DNA of 64,000 nucleotides from Nocardioides pinisoli (GTDB lineage: Bacteria; Actinomycetota; Actinomycetes; Propionibacteriales; Nocardioidaceae), in assembly GCF_024199985.1 (NCBI RefSeq), contig NZ_JANARS010000011.1:80018-144017 (forward strand). The letters are read 5' to 3'. Under the pieces are notes generated by a model, which saw only the letters and a program-made list of their open reading frames with translations, searched no databases and was not told the DNA's origin. Shown piece by piece: positions 1-8,233 of this stretch; position 1 is the first letter of the stretch, and every line of letters starts with the position of its first letter. The translations under genes and the position numbers were made by a program.

Positions 1-50
1 CCGGTCCGCCCGCGGACCTCCTGCCCCACGGCCCCACCCCGAAGGAACCC

Positions 51-1352
51 ATGTCCCACGAGAACAGCCAGCACATCGTCGTCGTCGGCACCAAGCCCGA
101 CATCATCAAGCAGGCGCCGATCTACCACGAGCTGCGCGAGCGCGGTCACGACGTCGTGCTGTGCCACACCGGTCAGCACTACGACCACAACCTCTCGCAG
201 TCGATGCTCGACGAGTTCGGCGTGCGCGAGGACATCAACCTCGAGGTGCGCGGCGGGGTCAACGACCTCGTCTCTGGCATCACCGCCAAGCTCGCGCAGT
301 ACCTGCGCGGCTTCTCCGAGCGCGGCGGCTTCCCGATCACCTACGTGCACGGCGACACGACGACCGCCATGGCCGGCGCCCTCGCCACCTTCGGCGAGCG
401 CCAGGCGCTGGTCCACGTCGAGGCCGGGCTGCGCACCCTGTCGCCCAGGCCCGAGGTGCTCAAGGGCTGGATCGAGCAAGGTGCCGACCTCGACTGGGCG
501 TCGTTCCGCGAGCAGTCGATCGACCGCGCCAGCTGGGCCAAGGGGAGCCGCGAGCCCTCGCCCGAGCAGTTCAACACCCGCGTCGCCGACGCCGGCTCCG
601 ACCTGCACGCCGCCCCGGTCGAGCTCAACCGCGAGTTCCTCGTCGAGGAGGGCTTCGCCCCGGCCGCCATCGACGTCGTCGGCAACTCCGTCGTCGACGC
701 GCTCGCGCAGGCGGTCGCCGGCAGCGACAAGAACCAGGTGCTCGAGAAGTTCCCGCAGATGGGCGACGGGTCCTTCCTCCGCTTCTGCGTCCACCGTCGC
801 GAGAACACCACCAACCGCGACCGCTTCAACCTGCTGATGGACGCGATGGAGTCGCTGCTCGAGCAGGGCCACCACGTGCTGTTCATCCGCCTGCTCGGCA
901 CCGAGGCCGCGATCGACAACTTCGGGCGCCGCCAGTGGCTCGAGGACCTCGAGGCCCGCTACGGCGACGCCCTCATCTCGACGCCCGTGTGGGACAGCTA
1001 CCTCGACGTCGTCGCCGCCATGTCGATGTGCGCCGTCATCGTCACCGACTCCGGGAGCATCGTGGAGGAGGCCAACGTCCTCGAGGTGCCGTGCGTGACC
1101 CTGCGCTTCGGCTCCGACCGCTCCGAGACGTTCCTCGCCGGCAGCAACTTCCTCGCCCCGCCCGTCGACAAGGACCTGATGACCAGCGTCATCCACAACG
1201 TCTTCGAGCACCGCGCCGAGCTGTCGTGGGACCGCGTCTACCCCGAGAAGGCCTCGGCCATGCTCGTCGACGCGGTCGAGCGCCGCCTCGACGAGGGGAG
1301 CCTGCTGATCTCCGAGGAGTGGCGCTACGGCCTCAAGGCCCAGCTGCGCTGA
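51..1352 (+). CDS. UDP-N-acetylglucosamine 2-epimerase-like protein (WecB family)
   Basis: 433 residues. Family motifs are seen in order: GTKPDIIK near the N-terminus (usually GTRPEIIK), HTGQHYD, VHGDTTT, HVEAGLRT, HRREN and TDSGSIVEEA near residue 330. This family makes UDP-ManNAc for cell-surface glycans. Two things are odd: about 45 extra residues sit between HVEAGLRT and the conserved SDLHAAP stretch, and the usual TDSGG is TDSGS. ATG follows GAAGGA with good spacing. No glycan genes follow; the next genes are RNA genes. It is probably a cytoplasmic sugar-nucleotide epimerase, but the insertion lies near the substrate pocket of the family, so the substrate may differ. Confidence 0.8.
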   Translation: MSHENSQHIVVVGTKPDIIKQAPIYHELRERGHDVVLCHTGQHYDHNLSQSMLDEFGVREDINLEVRGGVNDLVSGITAKLAQYLRGFSERGGFPITYVHGDTTTAMAGALATFGERQALVHVEAGLRTLSPRPEVLKGWIEQGADLDWASFREQSIDRASWAKGSREPSPEQFNTRVADAGSDLHAAPVELNREFLVEEGFAPAAIDVVGNSVVDALAQAVAGSDKNQVLEKFPQMGDGSFLRFCVHRRENTTNRDRFNLLMDAMESLLEQGHHVLFIRLLGTEAAIDNFGRRQWLEDLEARYGDALISTPVWDSYLDVVAAMSMCAVIVTDSGSIVEEANVLEVPCVTLRFGSDRSETFLAGSNFLAPPVDKDLMTSVIHNVFEHRAELSWDRVYPEKASAMLVDAVERRLDEGSLLISEEWRYGLKAQLR

Positions 1353-1381
1353 TCGTCGTACGACGATCCCGGCCGGACACG

Positions 1382-1418
1382 ACGAGGGCCCCGCACCGGA
1401 TCGGTGCGGGGCCCTCGT
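1382..1418. terminator. Strong hairpin between epimerase and tRNA-Ser
   Basis: A 16-bp perfect stem (1382-1397 with 1403-1418) and 5-base loop. It lies between the end of the epimerase gene and the 3' end of the oppositely oriented tRNA, so it can serve both strands. There is no T-run, as is common in high-GC actinobacteria. Confidence 0.8.
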
Positions 1419-1423
1419 GGCGG

Positions 1424-1509
1424 CGGAGGTAGGGGGATTCGAACCCCCGAGGGCTGTTAACCCAACCCGCTTTCCAAGCGAGCGCCATAGGCCACTAGGC
1501 GATACCTCC
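1424..1509 (-). tRNA. tRNA-Ser (anticodon GGA)
   Basis: 86-nt body on the minus strand. The acceptor stem GGAGGTA pairs with TACCTCC, the anticodon loop reads TTGGAAA, there is a long class II variable arm, and the T-arm contains GGTTCGAATCC. Discriminator G is followed by CCG, so CCA is not encoded. Confidence 0.95.
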
Positions 1510-1516
1510 GCCGAGG

Positions 1517-1546
1517 AGAGTACCGGTCGGTCCGGTGGCCGGTGAA
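1517..1546 (-). promoter_or_regulatory. Probable tRNA-Ser promoter
   Basis: On the minus strand TTCACC (-35 like) is followed after 18 bases by TACTCT (-10 like), which ends 7 bases before the mature tRNA 5' end. Confidence 0.5.
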
Positions 1547-1578
1547 ATCGCCTGCCGACCCCTGGGTGCGGGCCGGGT

Positions 1579-1608
1579 TTGGGTGGCCGTCCGGGCCTCG
1601 CCTAGACT
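1579..1608 (+). promoter_or_regulatory. Probable promoter of SRP RNA
   Basis: TTGGGT, 18-base spacer, TAGACT; the hexamer ends about 6 bases before the inferred RNA 5' end. Confidence 0.55.
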
Positions 1609-1614
1609 CCCCGA

Positions 1615-1704
1615 CAACCCCCCACGCGGCGTCACCTCGCCCAATTCCCCCAGGGCCGGAAGGCAGCAAGGGTAAGTGAGCTCTGACGGGTGCGTGGGGG
1701 GCCT
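1615..1704 (+). ncRNA. ffs: Small signal recognition particle RNA (4.5S-type)
   Basis: Short bacterial SRP RNA. The 5' segment ending CCCCCCACGC pairs with GCGTGGGGGG at 1692-1701, and the tip carries the conserved Ffh-binding GGGCCGGAAGGCAGCAAGGG core (1653-1672). With Ffh it targets nascent membrane and secreted proteins. Position just upstream of dnaX is a conserved actinobacterial arrangement. Ends are estimated from pairing. Confidence 0.92.
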
Positions 1705-1784
1705 CTTCATGTCCGGCCCCGGTGGTCCCGCCGGCACTTCGCAGGGGCCGCGCTCCCGCGGTGGGCACTGTGGGTGGGCACGGT

Positions 1785-1790
1785 TAGTGT
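1785..1790 (+). promoter_or_regulatory. -10 element for leaderless dnaX
   Basis: TAGTGT ends 7 bases before the GTG at 1798; no Shine-Dalgarno sequence is present, so the transcript probably begins at or next to the start codon. Confidence 0.5.
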
Positions 1791-1797
1791 TCACGAC

Positions 1798-4005
1798 GTG
1801 GAGTCACCGCTCGCGCTCTATCGCCGTTACCGGCCCGAGACCTTCCAGGAGGTCATCGGGCAGGACCACGTGACCGAGCCGTTGCGGGCCGCGCTGGCGG
1901 CCAACCGGGTCAACCACGCCTACCTCTTCTCCGGTCCGCGCGGCTGCGGCAAGACCACCTCGGCCCGCATCCTGGCCCGCGCCCTCAACTGCGCCCGGGC
2001 GCCGATCTCCGACCCGTGCGGCGAGTGCGACAGCTGCCGCGACCTCGCGCGTGGCGGCCCCGGCTCCATCGACGTGATCGAGATCGACGCGGCCTCCCAC
2101 GGCGGTGTCGACGACGCGCGCGACCTGCGGGAGAAGGCGTTCTTCGCGCCGGTCCGCGACCGCTACAAGGTCTACATCATCGACGAGGCCCACATGGTCA
2201 CGACGCAGGGCTTCAACGCCCTGCTCAAGCTGGTCGAGGAGCCGCCGCCCCACCTGCGCTTCATCTTCGCCACGACCGAGCCCGACAAGGTGCTGCCGAC
2301 CATCCGCTCGCGCACCCACCACTACCCCTTCCGGCTCATCCCGCCGCGCCTGCTCAGCGACTACCTCACCCAGCTCGCGGGCGAGGAGGGCGTGGCCATC
2401 GAGCCGGCCGCCCTGCCGCTGGTCGTCCGCGCCGGTGCCGGCTCGGCCCGTGACACGCTGTCGGTCCTCGACCAGCTGCTCGGCGGCGCCGGTCCGGCCG
2501 GGGTCACCCACAAGCTGGCCACCGACCTGCTCGGCTTCACGCCCGACTCGCTCCTCGACGAGGTCATCGAGGCGTTCGCCACCCGCGACGGCGCGACGGT
2601 GTTCTCCGTGGTCGACAAGGTCGTCGAGACCGGCCAGGACCCGCGCCGCTTCACCGAGGACCTGCTGCGCCGGCTTCGGGACCTCGTCATCGTCACCGCC
2701 GTGCCCGACGCCCCCGCGACCGGGCTGATCGACCTCTCGGAGGACGCCGGCGAGCGCCTCGTCGCCCAGGCCGCACGCTTCGGCGCGATCGAGCTCAGCC
2801 GGGCCGCCGACATCGTGGCCGCCGGCCTCACCGAGATGCGCGGGGCCACCGCCCCCCGCCTGCTGCTCGAGCTGCTCTGCGCGCGGGTCCTGCTCCCGGG
2901 AGCCGACCACACGGCCGACGGCGTGATGGCCCGCCTCGAGCGGCTCGAGCGCCGCATGGACGTCACCGGCGCCCCCGCCCCCGCGGCCGGCTCGGCTCCC
3001 TCGGCTCCCTCCGTGCCCTCGCGTCCGGCCGCCCCCGCCGCGACCGCCGCCCCCGCCGCCCCCGCCGCACCGACCGAGGCTCCCGCCGCTCCGCCCGCGA
3101 CCCGACCCGCCGACCGGGCTGCATCCCCGCCACGCGCCGACGAGCCGGCCCCGCCGCCGCCCATGCCGACCGCGGCCGCGCCGTCACGCGACGACGGACC
3201 GCCTCCGCCCCCGCCGATGCCGGGATCGGCGCCCCACGAGCCCTCCCCGCCGCAGGCACCCCCCGTGGTCGCCGAGCCGGCCCCTGCCCCGGCCGCTGCG
3301 GCCGCGCCCGACGCCCCGGTCGCCGAGCAGCCGGCCGGTCCGCGCGGAGGCCTCAGCCTCGTCGACGTACGCCGGCTGTGGCCCGACATCCTCGAGCAGA
3401 CCAAGAACCGTCGCCGCCTCGCCTGGATGGTGCTGTCCCAGCACGCCCACGTGGTCGACGTCGACGGCGTGCGGCTGACCGTGGGCTTCGCCAACGCCGG
3501 TGCGCGCGACTCCTTCGTCAACGGCGGGTGCGACGAGATCCTGCGCCAGGCCGCGATCGACGTCGTCGGCATGGACTGGCGCGTCGAGTCGATCGTCGAC
3601 CCGTCGGGCGCGGCCGCGGAGGCGCCGGTCGTCCGCCAGGCGGCCACCGACCCCCACCCGTCGTCCGCACCGGCTGCCGCGCCCGCCGCACCTCCCGGCG
3701 CGCCGGGGCAGCCGGCCCCCGACGGCCCGCCCGACTGGGTGACCGGCGACGCCGCTCCTCCCGCCGGCGCCGACGCCCCTGCGGCCGCCCCTCCCGCCCC
3801 GCCCCCGGTCTCGGCCGCACCCGCCCGCGAGGCGCTGGAGGCGGCCCGTGCCGGGGGACCGGCCGAGCCGACCGGGCCCGTCCGCTCGGCCGACGACGAC
3901 GTCGACCCCGACGACCCCGACGCCGACTCCGACGCCGTCGACACCGAGTCGCTGCTCAGCCAGACGCTCGGCGCCCGGCTGATCGAAGAGATCAAGAACG
4001 ACTGA
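1798..4005 (+). CDS. dnaX: DNA polymerase III subunit gamma/tau
   Basis: 735 residues: clamp-loader ATPase that loads the sliding clamp and links polymerase III at the fork. Seen: LYRRYRPETF at the N-terminus, Walker A GPRGCGKT (residues 46-53), zinc cysteines 65, 74, 77 and 80, Walker B DEAH at 129-132, then a C-terminal domain (about 520-620) set between two Ala/Pro-rich low-complexity linkers. I chose GTG 1798 because the protein there begins at the family N-terminus; an upstream in-frame start would run into the SRP RNA. It heads a dnaX-ybaB-recR group. No obvious slippery heptamer for a short gamma form was noticed. Confidence 0.95.
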   Translation: MESPLALYRRYRPETFQEVIGQDHVTEPLRAALAANRVNHAYLFSGPRGCGKTTSARILARALNCARAPISDPCGECDSCRDLARGGPGSIDVIEIDAASHGGVDDARDLREKAFFAPVRDRYKVYIIDEAHMVTTQGFNALLKLVEEPPPHLRFIFATTEPDKVLPTIRSRTHHYPFRLIPPRLLSDYLTQLAGEEGVAIEPAALPLVVRAGAGSARDTLSVLDQLLGGAGPAGVTHKLATDLLGFTPDSLLDEVIEAFATRDGATVFSVVDKVVETGQDPRRFTEDLLRRLRDLVIVTAVPDAPATGLIDLSEDAGERLVAQAARFGAIELSRAADIVAAGLTEMRGATAPRLLLELLCARVLLPGADHTADGVMARLERLERRMDVTGAPAPAAGSAPSAPSVPSRPAAPAATAAPAAPAAPTEAPAAPPATRPADRAASPPRADEPAPPPPMPTAAAPSRDDGPPPPPPMPGSAPHEPSPPQAPPVVAEPAPAPAAAAAPDAPVAEQPAGPRGGLSLVDVRRLWPDILEQTKNRRRLAWMVLSQHAHVVDVDGVRLTVGFANAGARDSFVNGGCDEILRQAAIDVVGMDWRVESIVDPSGAAAEAPVVRQAATDPHPSSAPAAAPAAPPGAPGQPAPDGPPDWVTGDAAPPAGADAPAAAPPAPPPVSAAPAREALEAARAGGPAEPTGPVRSADDDVDPDDPDADSDAVDTESLLSQTLGARLIEEIKND

Positions 4006-4060
4006 CCGCGATGACCACCCCAGACCACCCAGACCACCCAGACCAGCAGCGGGAGACCCG

Positions 4061-4438
4061 ATGAGCCAGAACCCCTTCGACGCCCTCGGTGGCGGCGGCT
4101 TCGACATGAACGCCCTGCTCCAGCAGGCGCAGCAGATGCAGCAGCAGCTCGAGGAGGCGCAGGCCAACCTCGCCCAGCAGACCGTCGAGGGCACCGTCGC
4201 AGGCGGTGCCGTGACGGTCACCGCCAACGGTGTCGGCGAGCTGGTCGGCGTGACCATCCGCTCCGGTGAGTTCGACGGCAGCGACCCCGACGACCTGTCC
4301 GACCTCTCCGACCTCATCGTCGCCGCCTACCGCGACGCACGCGCCAAGTCCGAGGCGCTCGCCGGCGACTCGCTCGGCCCGCTGACCGAGGGCCTCGGCG
4401 GAGGCGGCGGCATGCCCGGCCTCCCCGGGCTCGGCTGA
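4061..4438 (+). CDS. YbaB/EbfC family nucleoid-associated protein
   Basis: 125 residues. Gln-rich N-terminal helix (LLQQAQQMQQQL), central VTVTANGVGELVGV strand region and Gly-rich tail are typical of the small dimeric DNA-binding YbaB family. Its location between dnaX and recR is the near-universal arrangement, supporting a nucleoid or recombination-associated role. ATG 4061 has a GGGAG ribosome site 8 bases upstream. The exact cellular role of this family is not settled. Confidence 0.93.
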   Translation: MSQNPFDALGGGGFDMNALLQQAQQMQQQLEEAQANLAQQTVEGTVAGGAVTVTANGVGELVGVTIRSGEFDGSDPDDLSDLSDLIVAAYRDARAKSEALAGDSLGPLTEGLGGGGGMPGLPGLG

Positions 4439-4447
4439 GGACCCTCG

Positions 4448-5044
4448 TTGTACGAAGGTGTCGTCCAGGACCTGATCGACGAGCTCGGTCGGCTGCCGGG
4501 CGTCGGTCCCAAGAGCGCGCAACGCATCGCCTTCCACCTGCTGCAGGCCGAGCCGACCGACGTACGCCGCCTCGCCGACGTGCTGATCGAGGTCAAGGCC
4601 CGCGTGAAGTTCTGCTCGACGTGCTTCAACGTCAGCGAGGACGAGCAGTGCCGGATCTGCCGCGACGAGCGCCGCGACCCGAGCGTGCTGTGCGTCGTCG
4701 AGGAGTACAAGGACGTCGTGGCGATCGAGCGCACCCGCGAGTTCCGCGGCCGCTACCACGTGCTCGGCGGCGCGATCTCGCCGATCGACGGCATCGGCCC
4801 CGACCAGCTCCACGTCAAGGAGCTGATGCCGCGCCTGGCCGACGGCACGGTCACCGAGGTCATCCTCGCCACCGACCCCAACCTCGAGGGCGAGGCCACC
4901 GCGACCTATCTCACGCGACTGCTCCTGCCGATGGGGTTGCGCGTCACCCGCCTGGCGAGTGGACTGCCTGTGGGCGGTGACCTCGAGTACGCCGACGAGG
5001 TCACGCTCGGACGAGCGTTCGCCGGACGGCGATCAGCCGAGTGA
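4448..5044 (+). CDS. recR: Recombination mediator RecR
   Basis: 198 residues, the usual length. It has the N-terminal helix-hairpin-helix (LPGVGPKSAQR, residues 16-26), a Cys4 zinc site at 56, 59, 68 and 71, and a Toprim domain from about 79 (VVEEYKDV, then TDPNLEGEAT near 142). With RecO (and RecF) it loads RecA at gaps. The TTG start at 4448 gives the conserved MYEGVVQDLIDELG N-terminus; no other start fits. It lies 9 bases after ybaB, so co-translation is likely. Confidence 0.95.
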   Translation: MYEGVVQDLIDELGRLPGVGPKSAQRIAFHLLQAEPTDVRRLADVLIEVKARVKFCSTCFNVSEDEQCRICRDERRDPSVLCVVEEYKDVVAIERTREFRGRYHVLGGAISPIDGIGPDQLHVKELMPRLADGTVTEVILATDPNLEGEATATYLTRLLLPMGLRVTRLASGLPVGGDLEYADEVTLGRAFAGRRSAE

Positions 5045-5093
5045 TCGATCGAGTGATCCAAGCAAGCGCAGATGCCGGAAGGGGACCAGTGCC

Positions 5094-5675
5094 GTGACCC
5101 AGACTGACGACAGAGTGTTCGGTGAGCAGATCGCCGACTCCGTGGAGAGCTTCCTGCTCGCCCTGCGTGCCATCGCCCGCGAGGGCAACGGGGCGCAGGC
5201 CGTCTCGCTGCTGCTCCTCGAGATCAGCCAGGTCCTGCTGGCCGGTGCCCGGATGGGTGCGCAGCACGACTTCACCCCGCGCGAGGAGTACCAGCCCGAC
5301 GTGGGTCCCGAGGCCGACATCGACGACCTGCGGCTGCGGCTGGCCGACATGCTCGAGGGCGTCGACGCCTACACGTTCGTCTTCGACCCCTACGTCCCCG
5401 AGGTGGTGGAGAGCCGGCTCTCCGACGACCTCGCCTCGATCGCCATCGACCTGGAGAACGGCCTGCGCCACTTCCGGGCGGGCGACGTCGACGAGGCGCT
5501 GTGGTGGTGGCAGTTCTCCTACGTCAACAACTGGGGCAACCTCGCCGGCGCCGCGCTCAACGCGCTGCTGACCGTCGTGGCGCACGACCGGTTCGACACC
5601 GACTTCGAGGCCGACGCCGACGCCGTCGCGGTCGCGGATGAGATGCTCGGGAGCACCCCCACCGTCCAGCCGTAG
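5094..5675 (+). CDS. DUF5063 domain-containing protein
   Basis: 193 residues, acidic, no membrane segment or signal peptide. Sequence matches the style of DUF5063 proteins, which in actinobacteria sit between recR and aspartate kinase. Seen features include an N-terminal helical region, two clusters of acidic residues (residues 60-80 and the last 30), and a Trp-rich WWWQFSYVNNWG segment. The GTG at 5094 is chosen for its GGAAGGGG site 10 bases upstream; longer in-frame extensions overlap recR and look non-coding. Function unknown; its position suggests only conserved synteny. Confidence 0.75.
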   Translation: MTQTDDRVFGEQIADSVESFLLALRAIAREGNGAQAVSLLLLEISQVLLAGARMGAQHDFTPREEYQPDVGPEADIDDLRLRLADMLEGVDAYTFVFDPYVPEVVESRLSDDLASIAIDLENGLRHFRAGDVDEALWWWQFSYVNNWGNLAGAALNALLTVVAHDRFDTDFEADADAVAVADEMLGSTPTVQP

Positions 5676-5678
5676 AAT
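5673..5678 (+). promoter_or_regulatory. Possible -10 element for lysC
   Basis: TAGAAT overlaps the TAG stop of the DUF5063 gene and would give a leader of about 80 bases before lysC. No convincing -35 hexamer is seen. Confidence 0.35.
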
Positions 5679-5766
5679 CTGCGGTGGCCTGGCGGCAACG
5701 GCGCCGGCGGGCTCGCCAGAGCACCGCGGCCCCTGACGGCCGCACCCCGATCCCGAGGACCAAACC

Positions 5767-7065
5767 GTGGGCATTGTCGTGCAGAAGTACGGCGGCTCCT
5801 CGCTCGCCGACGCCGACGCCATCAAGCGCGTCGCGCGGCGCATCGTGGACGTCAAGAAGGCCGGCCACGACGTCGTCGTCGCCGTCTCCGCCATGGGTGA
5901 CACGACCGACGACCTCTACGACCTGGCCAACGGCGTCTCGCCGCTGCCTCCGGCCCGCGAGATGGACATGCTGCTCACCGCGGGGGAGCGCATCTCCATG
6001 GCGCTGGTCGCCATGGCGATCAGCGACCTGGGCTACACCGCGCGGTCGTTCACCGGCTCCCAGGCCGGCGTGATCACCGACTCGGTGCACGGCAAGGCGA
6101 AGATCATCGACGTCACGCCCGGCCGCATCACCCAGGCCATCGGCGAGGGCCACATCGTGATCGTGGCCGGCTTCCAGGGCGTGTCGGCCGACACCAAGGA
6201 GATCACCACCCTCGGCCGCGGCGGCACCGACACCACCGCCGTGGCGCTGGCCGCCGCCCTCGAGGCCGACATGTGCGAGATCTACACCGACGTCGACGGC
6301 GTCTTCACCGCCGACCCGCGCATCGTGCCGAGCGCCCGCAAGCTCAGCAAGGTGTCCTACGAGGAGATGCTCGAGCTCGCCGCCTGCGGCTCCAAGATCC
6401 TGCACCTGCGCTGCGTGGAGTACGGCCGCCGCTACGGCATCCCGATCCACGTGCGCTCGTCGTTCAGCCAGCTCGAGGGGACCTGGGTCACGAGCGAGCC
6501 CAACCTGGACGGACCCAGTCTCGACGGACCCGAGGAAGTGACCATGGAACAGCCCATCATCGCCGGAGTCGCCCACGACGTCAGCGAGGCCAAGATCACC
6601 GTCGTCGGCGTCCCCGACAAGGTCGGCGAGGCGGCCCGCATCTTCGAGGCCCTGGCCGACGCCCAGATCAACCTCGACATGATCGTGCAGAACATCTCGG
6701 CCGCGGCGACGAGCCTGACCGACATCTCCTTCACGCTGCCGCGCACCGACGGCCAGGTCGCGATGACGGCTCTGGCGCGGATCCAGGCCGAGGTCGGCTA
6801 CGACAAGCTGCTCTACGACGACAAGATCGGCAAGGTGTCCCTCATCGGTGCCGGCATGCGCTCGCACCCGGGCATCACCTCGAAGTTCTTCGGCGCGCTC
6901 GCCTCGGCCGGCGTCAACATCGGCATGATCTCCACCTCGGAGATCCGCATCTCGGTCATCGTCGACGAGAGCTCGGTGGGCGACGCCGTCCGCGCGACCC
7001 ACACGGCGTTCGACCTCGACGCCGACGAGGTCGAGGCCGTCGTCTACGGCGGGACGGGGCGCTGA
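5767..7065 (+). CDS. lysC: Aspartate kinase (alpha subunit)
   Basis: 432 residues: phosphorylates aspartate, first step to lysine, threonine, methionine and diaminopimelate. N-terminal amino acid kinase domain begins VVQKYGGSS (residues 5-12), with TTLGRGGTDTTA near 152 and DVDGVFTADPR near 180; two C-terminal ACT regulatory domains occupy about 265-425. Length and ACT layout are those of actinobacterial alpha2beta2 enzymes controlled by lysine plus threonine. It is followed one base later by asd. GTG 5767 gives the conserved N-terminus. Confidence 0.96.
   Translation: MGIVVQKYGGSSLADADAIKRVARRIVDVKKAGHDVVVAVSAMGDTTDDLYDLANGVSPLPPAREMDMLLTAGERISMALVAMAISDLGYTARSFTGSQAGVITDSVHGKAKIIDVTPGRITQAIGEGHIVIVAGFQGVSADTKEITTLGRGGTDTTAVALAAALEADMCEIYTDVDGVFTADPRIVPSARKLSKVSYEEMLELAACGSKILHLRCVEYGRRYGIPIHVRSSFSQLEGTWVTSEPNLDGPSLDGPEEVTMEQPIIAGVAHDVSEAKITVVGVPDKVGEAARIFEALADAQINLDMIVQNISAAATSLTDISFTLPRTDGQVAMTALARIQAEVGYDKLLYDDKIGKVSLIGAGMRSHPGITSKFFGALASAGVNIGMISTSEIRISVIVDESSVGDAVRATHTAFDLDADEVEAVVYGGTGR
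6544..7065 (+). CDS. Aspartate kinase beta subunit from internal start
   Basis: In-frame ATG at lysC codon 260, preceded by GAGGAA at 6532-6537, would yield a 173-residue protein made only of the two ACT domains and beginning MEQPIIAGVAHD. Corynebacterium and Bacillus lysC genes are known to make a regulatory beta subunit from exactly such an internal start, which pairs with alpha for feedback control. The ribosome site is visible; the product itself is inferred. Confidence 0.7.
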   Translation: MEQPIIAGVAHDVSEAKITVVGVPDKVGEAARIFEALADAQINLDMIVQNISAAATSLTDISFTLPRTDGQVAMTALARIQAEVGYDKLLYDDKIGKVSLIGAGMRSHPGITSKFFGALASAGVNIGMISTSEIRISVIVDESSVGDAVRATHTAFDLDADEVEAVVYGGTGR

Positions 7066-7066
7066 C

Positions 7067-8122
7067 ATGGTCAACATCGGCATCGTCGGCGCGACGGGCC
7101 AGGTCGGGGTGGCCATGCGCCAGATCCTGCTGGAGAGAGCCCACACCGGGATGATCGGGCCGGACGACCAGGTCCGCTTCTTCGCGTCCTCCCGCTCGGC
7201 CGGCACCGTGCTTCCGTTCGGCGACCGTGAGATCACCGTCGAGGACGCCGCGACCGCCGATCCGGCCGGGCTCGACATCGCGCTCTTCTCCGCCGGCGCC
7301 ACCACCTCACGGGCCCTCGTGCCGCGGTTCGTCGACGCCGGCGTGATCGTGGTCGACAACTCGAGCGCCTTCCGCAAGGACCCCGACATCCCGCTCGTGG
7401 TCTCGGAGGTCAATCCCGACGCGATGGCGCCGGTGATCGAGGCCGGGCGCGGCATCATCGCCAACCCCAACTGCACGACGATGGCCGCGATGCCCGTCCT
7501 CAAGCCGCTGCACGACGAGGCCGGGCTGACCCGCCTCATCGTGTCGTCCTACCAGGCCGTCTCCGGCTCCGGCGTCGCCGGCGTCGAGGAGCTGGCGGGC
7601 GGCGTGGCCGCCGCGGGCGACAAGGCGCGCGAGCTCGCCTACGACGGTTCGGCGATCGCGTTCCCCGACCCGGCGACGTACGTCGAGCCGATCGCCTTCA
7701 ACGTCCTGCCGATGGCCGGTTCGGTCGTCGACGACGGGCTCAACGAGACCGACGAGGAGCAGAAGCTCCGCAACGAGTCGCGCAAGATCCTCGGCCTGCC
7801 CGACCTCCTGGTCTCCGGCCTGTGCGTGCGCGTCCCGGTGTTCACCGGCCACTCGCTGGCGGTCAACGCCGAGTTCGAGCGGCCGATGACCCCCGCCCGC
7901 GCCCGCGATCTCCTCGGCTCGGCGCCGGGCGTCGAGCTCGACGAGGTGCCGACCCCGCTCAAGGCGGCCGGCAAGGACCCGTCCTACGTCGGCCGGCTCC
8001 GGCAGGACCCGGGCGTCCCCGACGACCGCGGACTCGCGCTGTTCATCAGCAACGACAACCTGCGCAAGGGCGCCGCCCTCAACACCGTGCAGATCGCCGA
8101 GCTGGTCGCGGCCGCTCGCTGA
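7067..8122 (+). CDS. asd: Aspartate-semialdehyde dehydrogenase
   Basis: 351 residues: NADPH-dependent reduction of aspartyl phosphate, second step of the aspartate pathway. Seen: N-terminal NADP motif GATGQVG (residues 8-14), nucleophile Cys136 in NPNCTTM, the PVFTGHS segment carrying the catalytic-domain His, and the dimer-domain SYQAVSGSG. ATG 7067 lies one base beyond the lysC stop, so the two genes are surely co-transcribed. Confidence 0.96.
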   Translation: MVNIGIVGATGQVGVAMRQILLERAHTGMIGPDDQVRFFASSRSAGTVLPFGDREITVEDAATADPAGLDIALFSAGATTSRALVPRFVDAGVIVVDNSSAFRKDPDIPLVVSEVNPDAMAPVIEAGRGIIANPNCTTMAAMPVLKPLHDEAGLTRLIVSSYQAVSGSGVAGVEELAGGVAAAGDKARELAYDGSAIAFPDPATYVEPIAFNVLPMAGSVVDDGLNETDEEQKLRNESRKILGLPDLLVSGLCVRVPVFTGHSLAVNAEFERPMTPARARDLLGSAPGVELDEVPTPLKAAGKDPSYVGRLRQDPGVPDDRGLALFISNDNLRKGAALNTVQIAELVAAAR

Positions 8123-8125
8123 ACC

Positions 8126-8218
8126 TGTCGGCCCGTGCACGGCCTGACAACTTCAGGAATCCCCGGGCGGCCGGGGATCCCTGGACATGTCGGCCCGTGC
8201 AACGCCTGACAAGTTGAG
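8126..8218 (+). repeat. Pair of 31-bp direct repeats flanking a hairpin
   Basis: Copies at 8126-8156 and 8188-8218 match at 27 of 31 positions (shared TGTCGGCCCGTGCA, then GCCTGACAA). Each copy is itself a loose inverted repeat (TGTCGGC with GCCTGACA). They bracket the hairpin at 8159-8178 in the gap after asd. They could be copies of a dispersed intergenic repeat. Confidence 0.7.
8159..8178. terminator. Hairpin after asd
   Basis: Perfect 8-bp stem ATCCCCGG/CCGGGGAT with a GCGG loop between the convergent asd and the minus-strand gene ending at 8234. Confidence 0.6.
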
Positions 8219-8233
8219 GGAGTGGCTCGCGGA

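Noticed and set aside
1690..1797. Upstream extension of dnaX by 36 codons
   Set aside because: It would translate the 3' end of the SRP RNA gene and precedes the conserved N-terminus.
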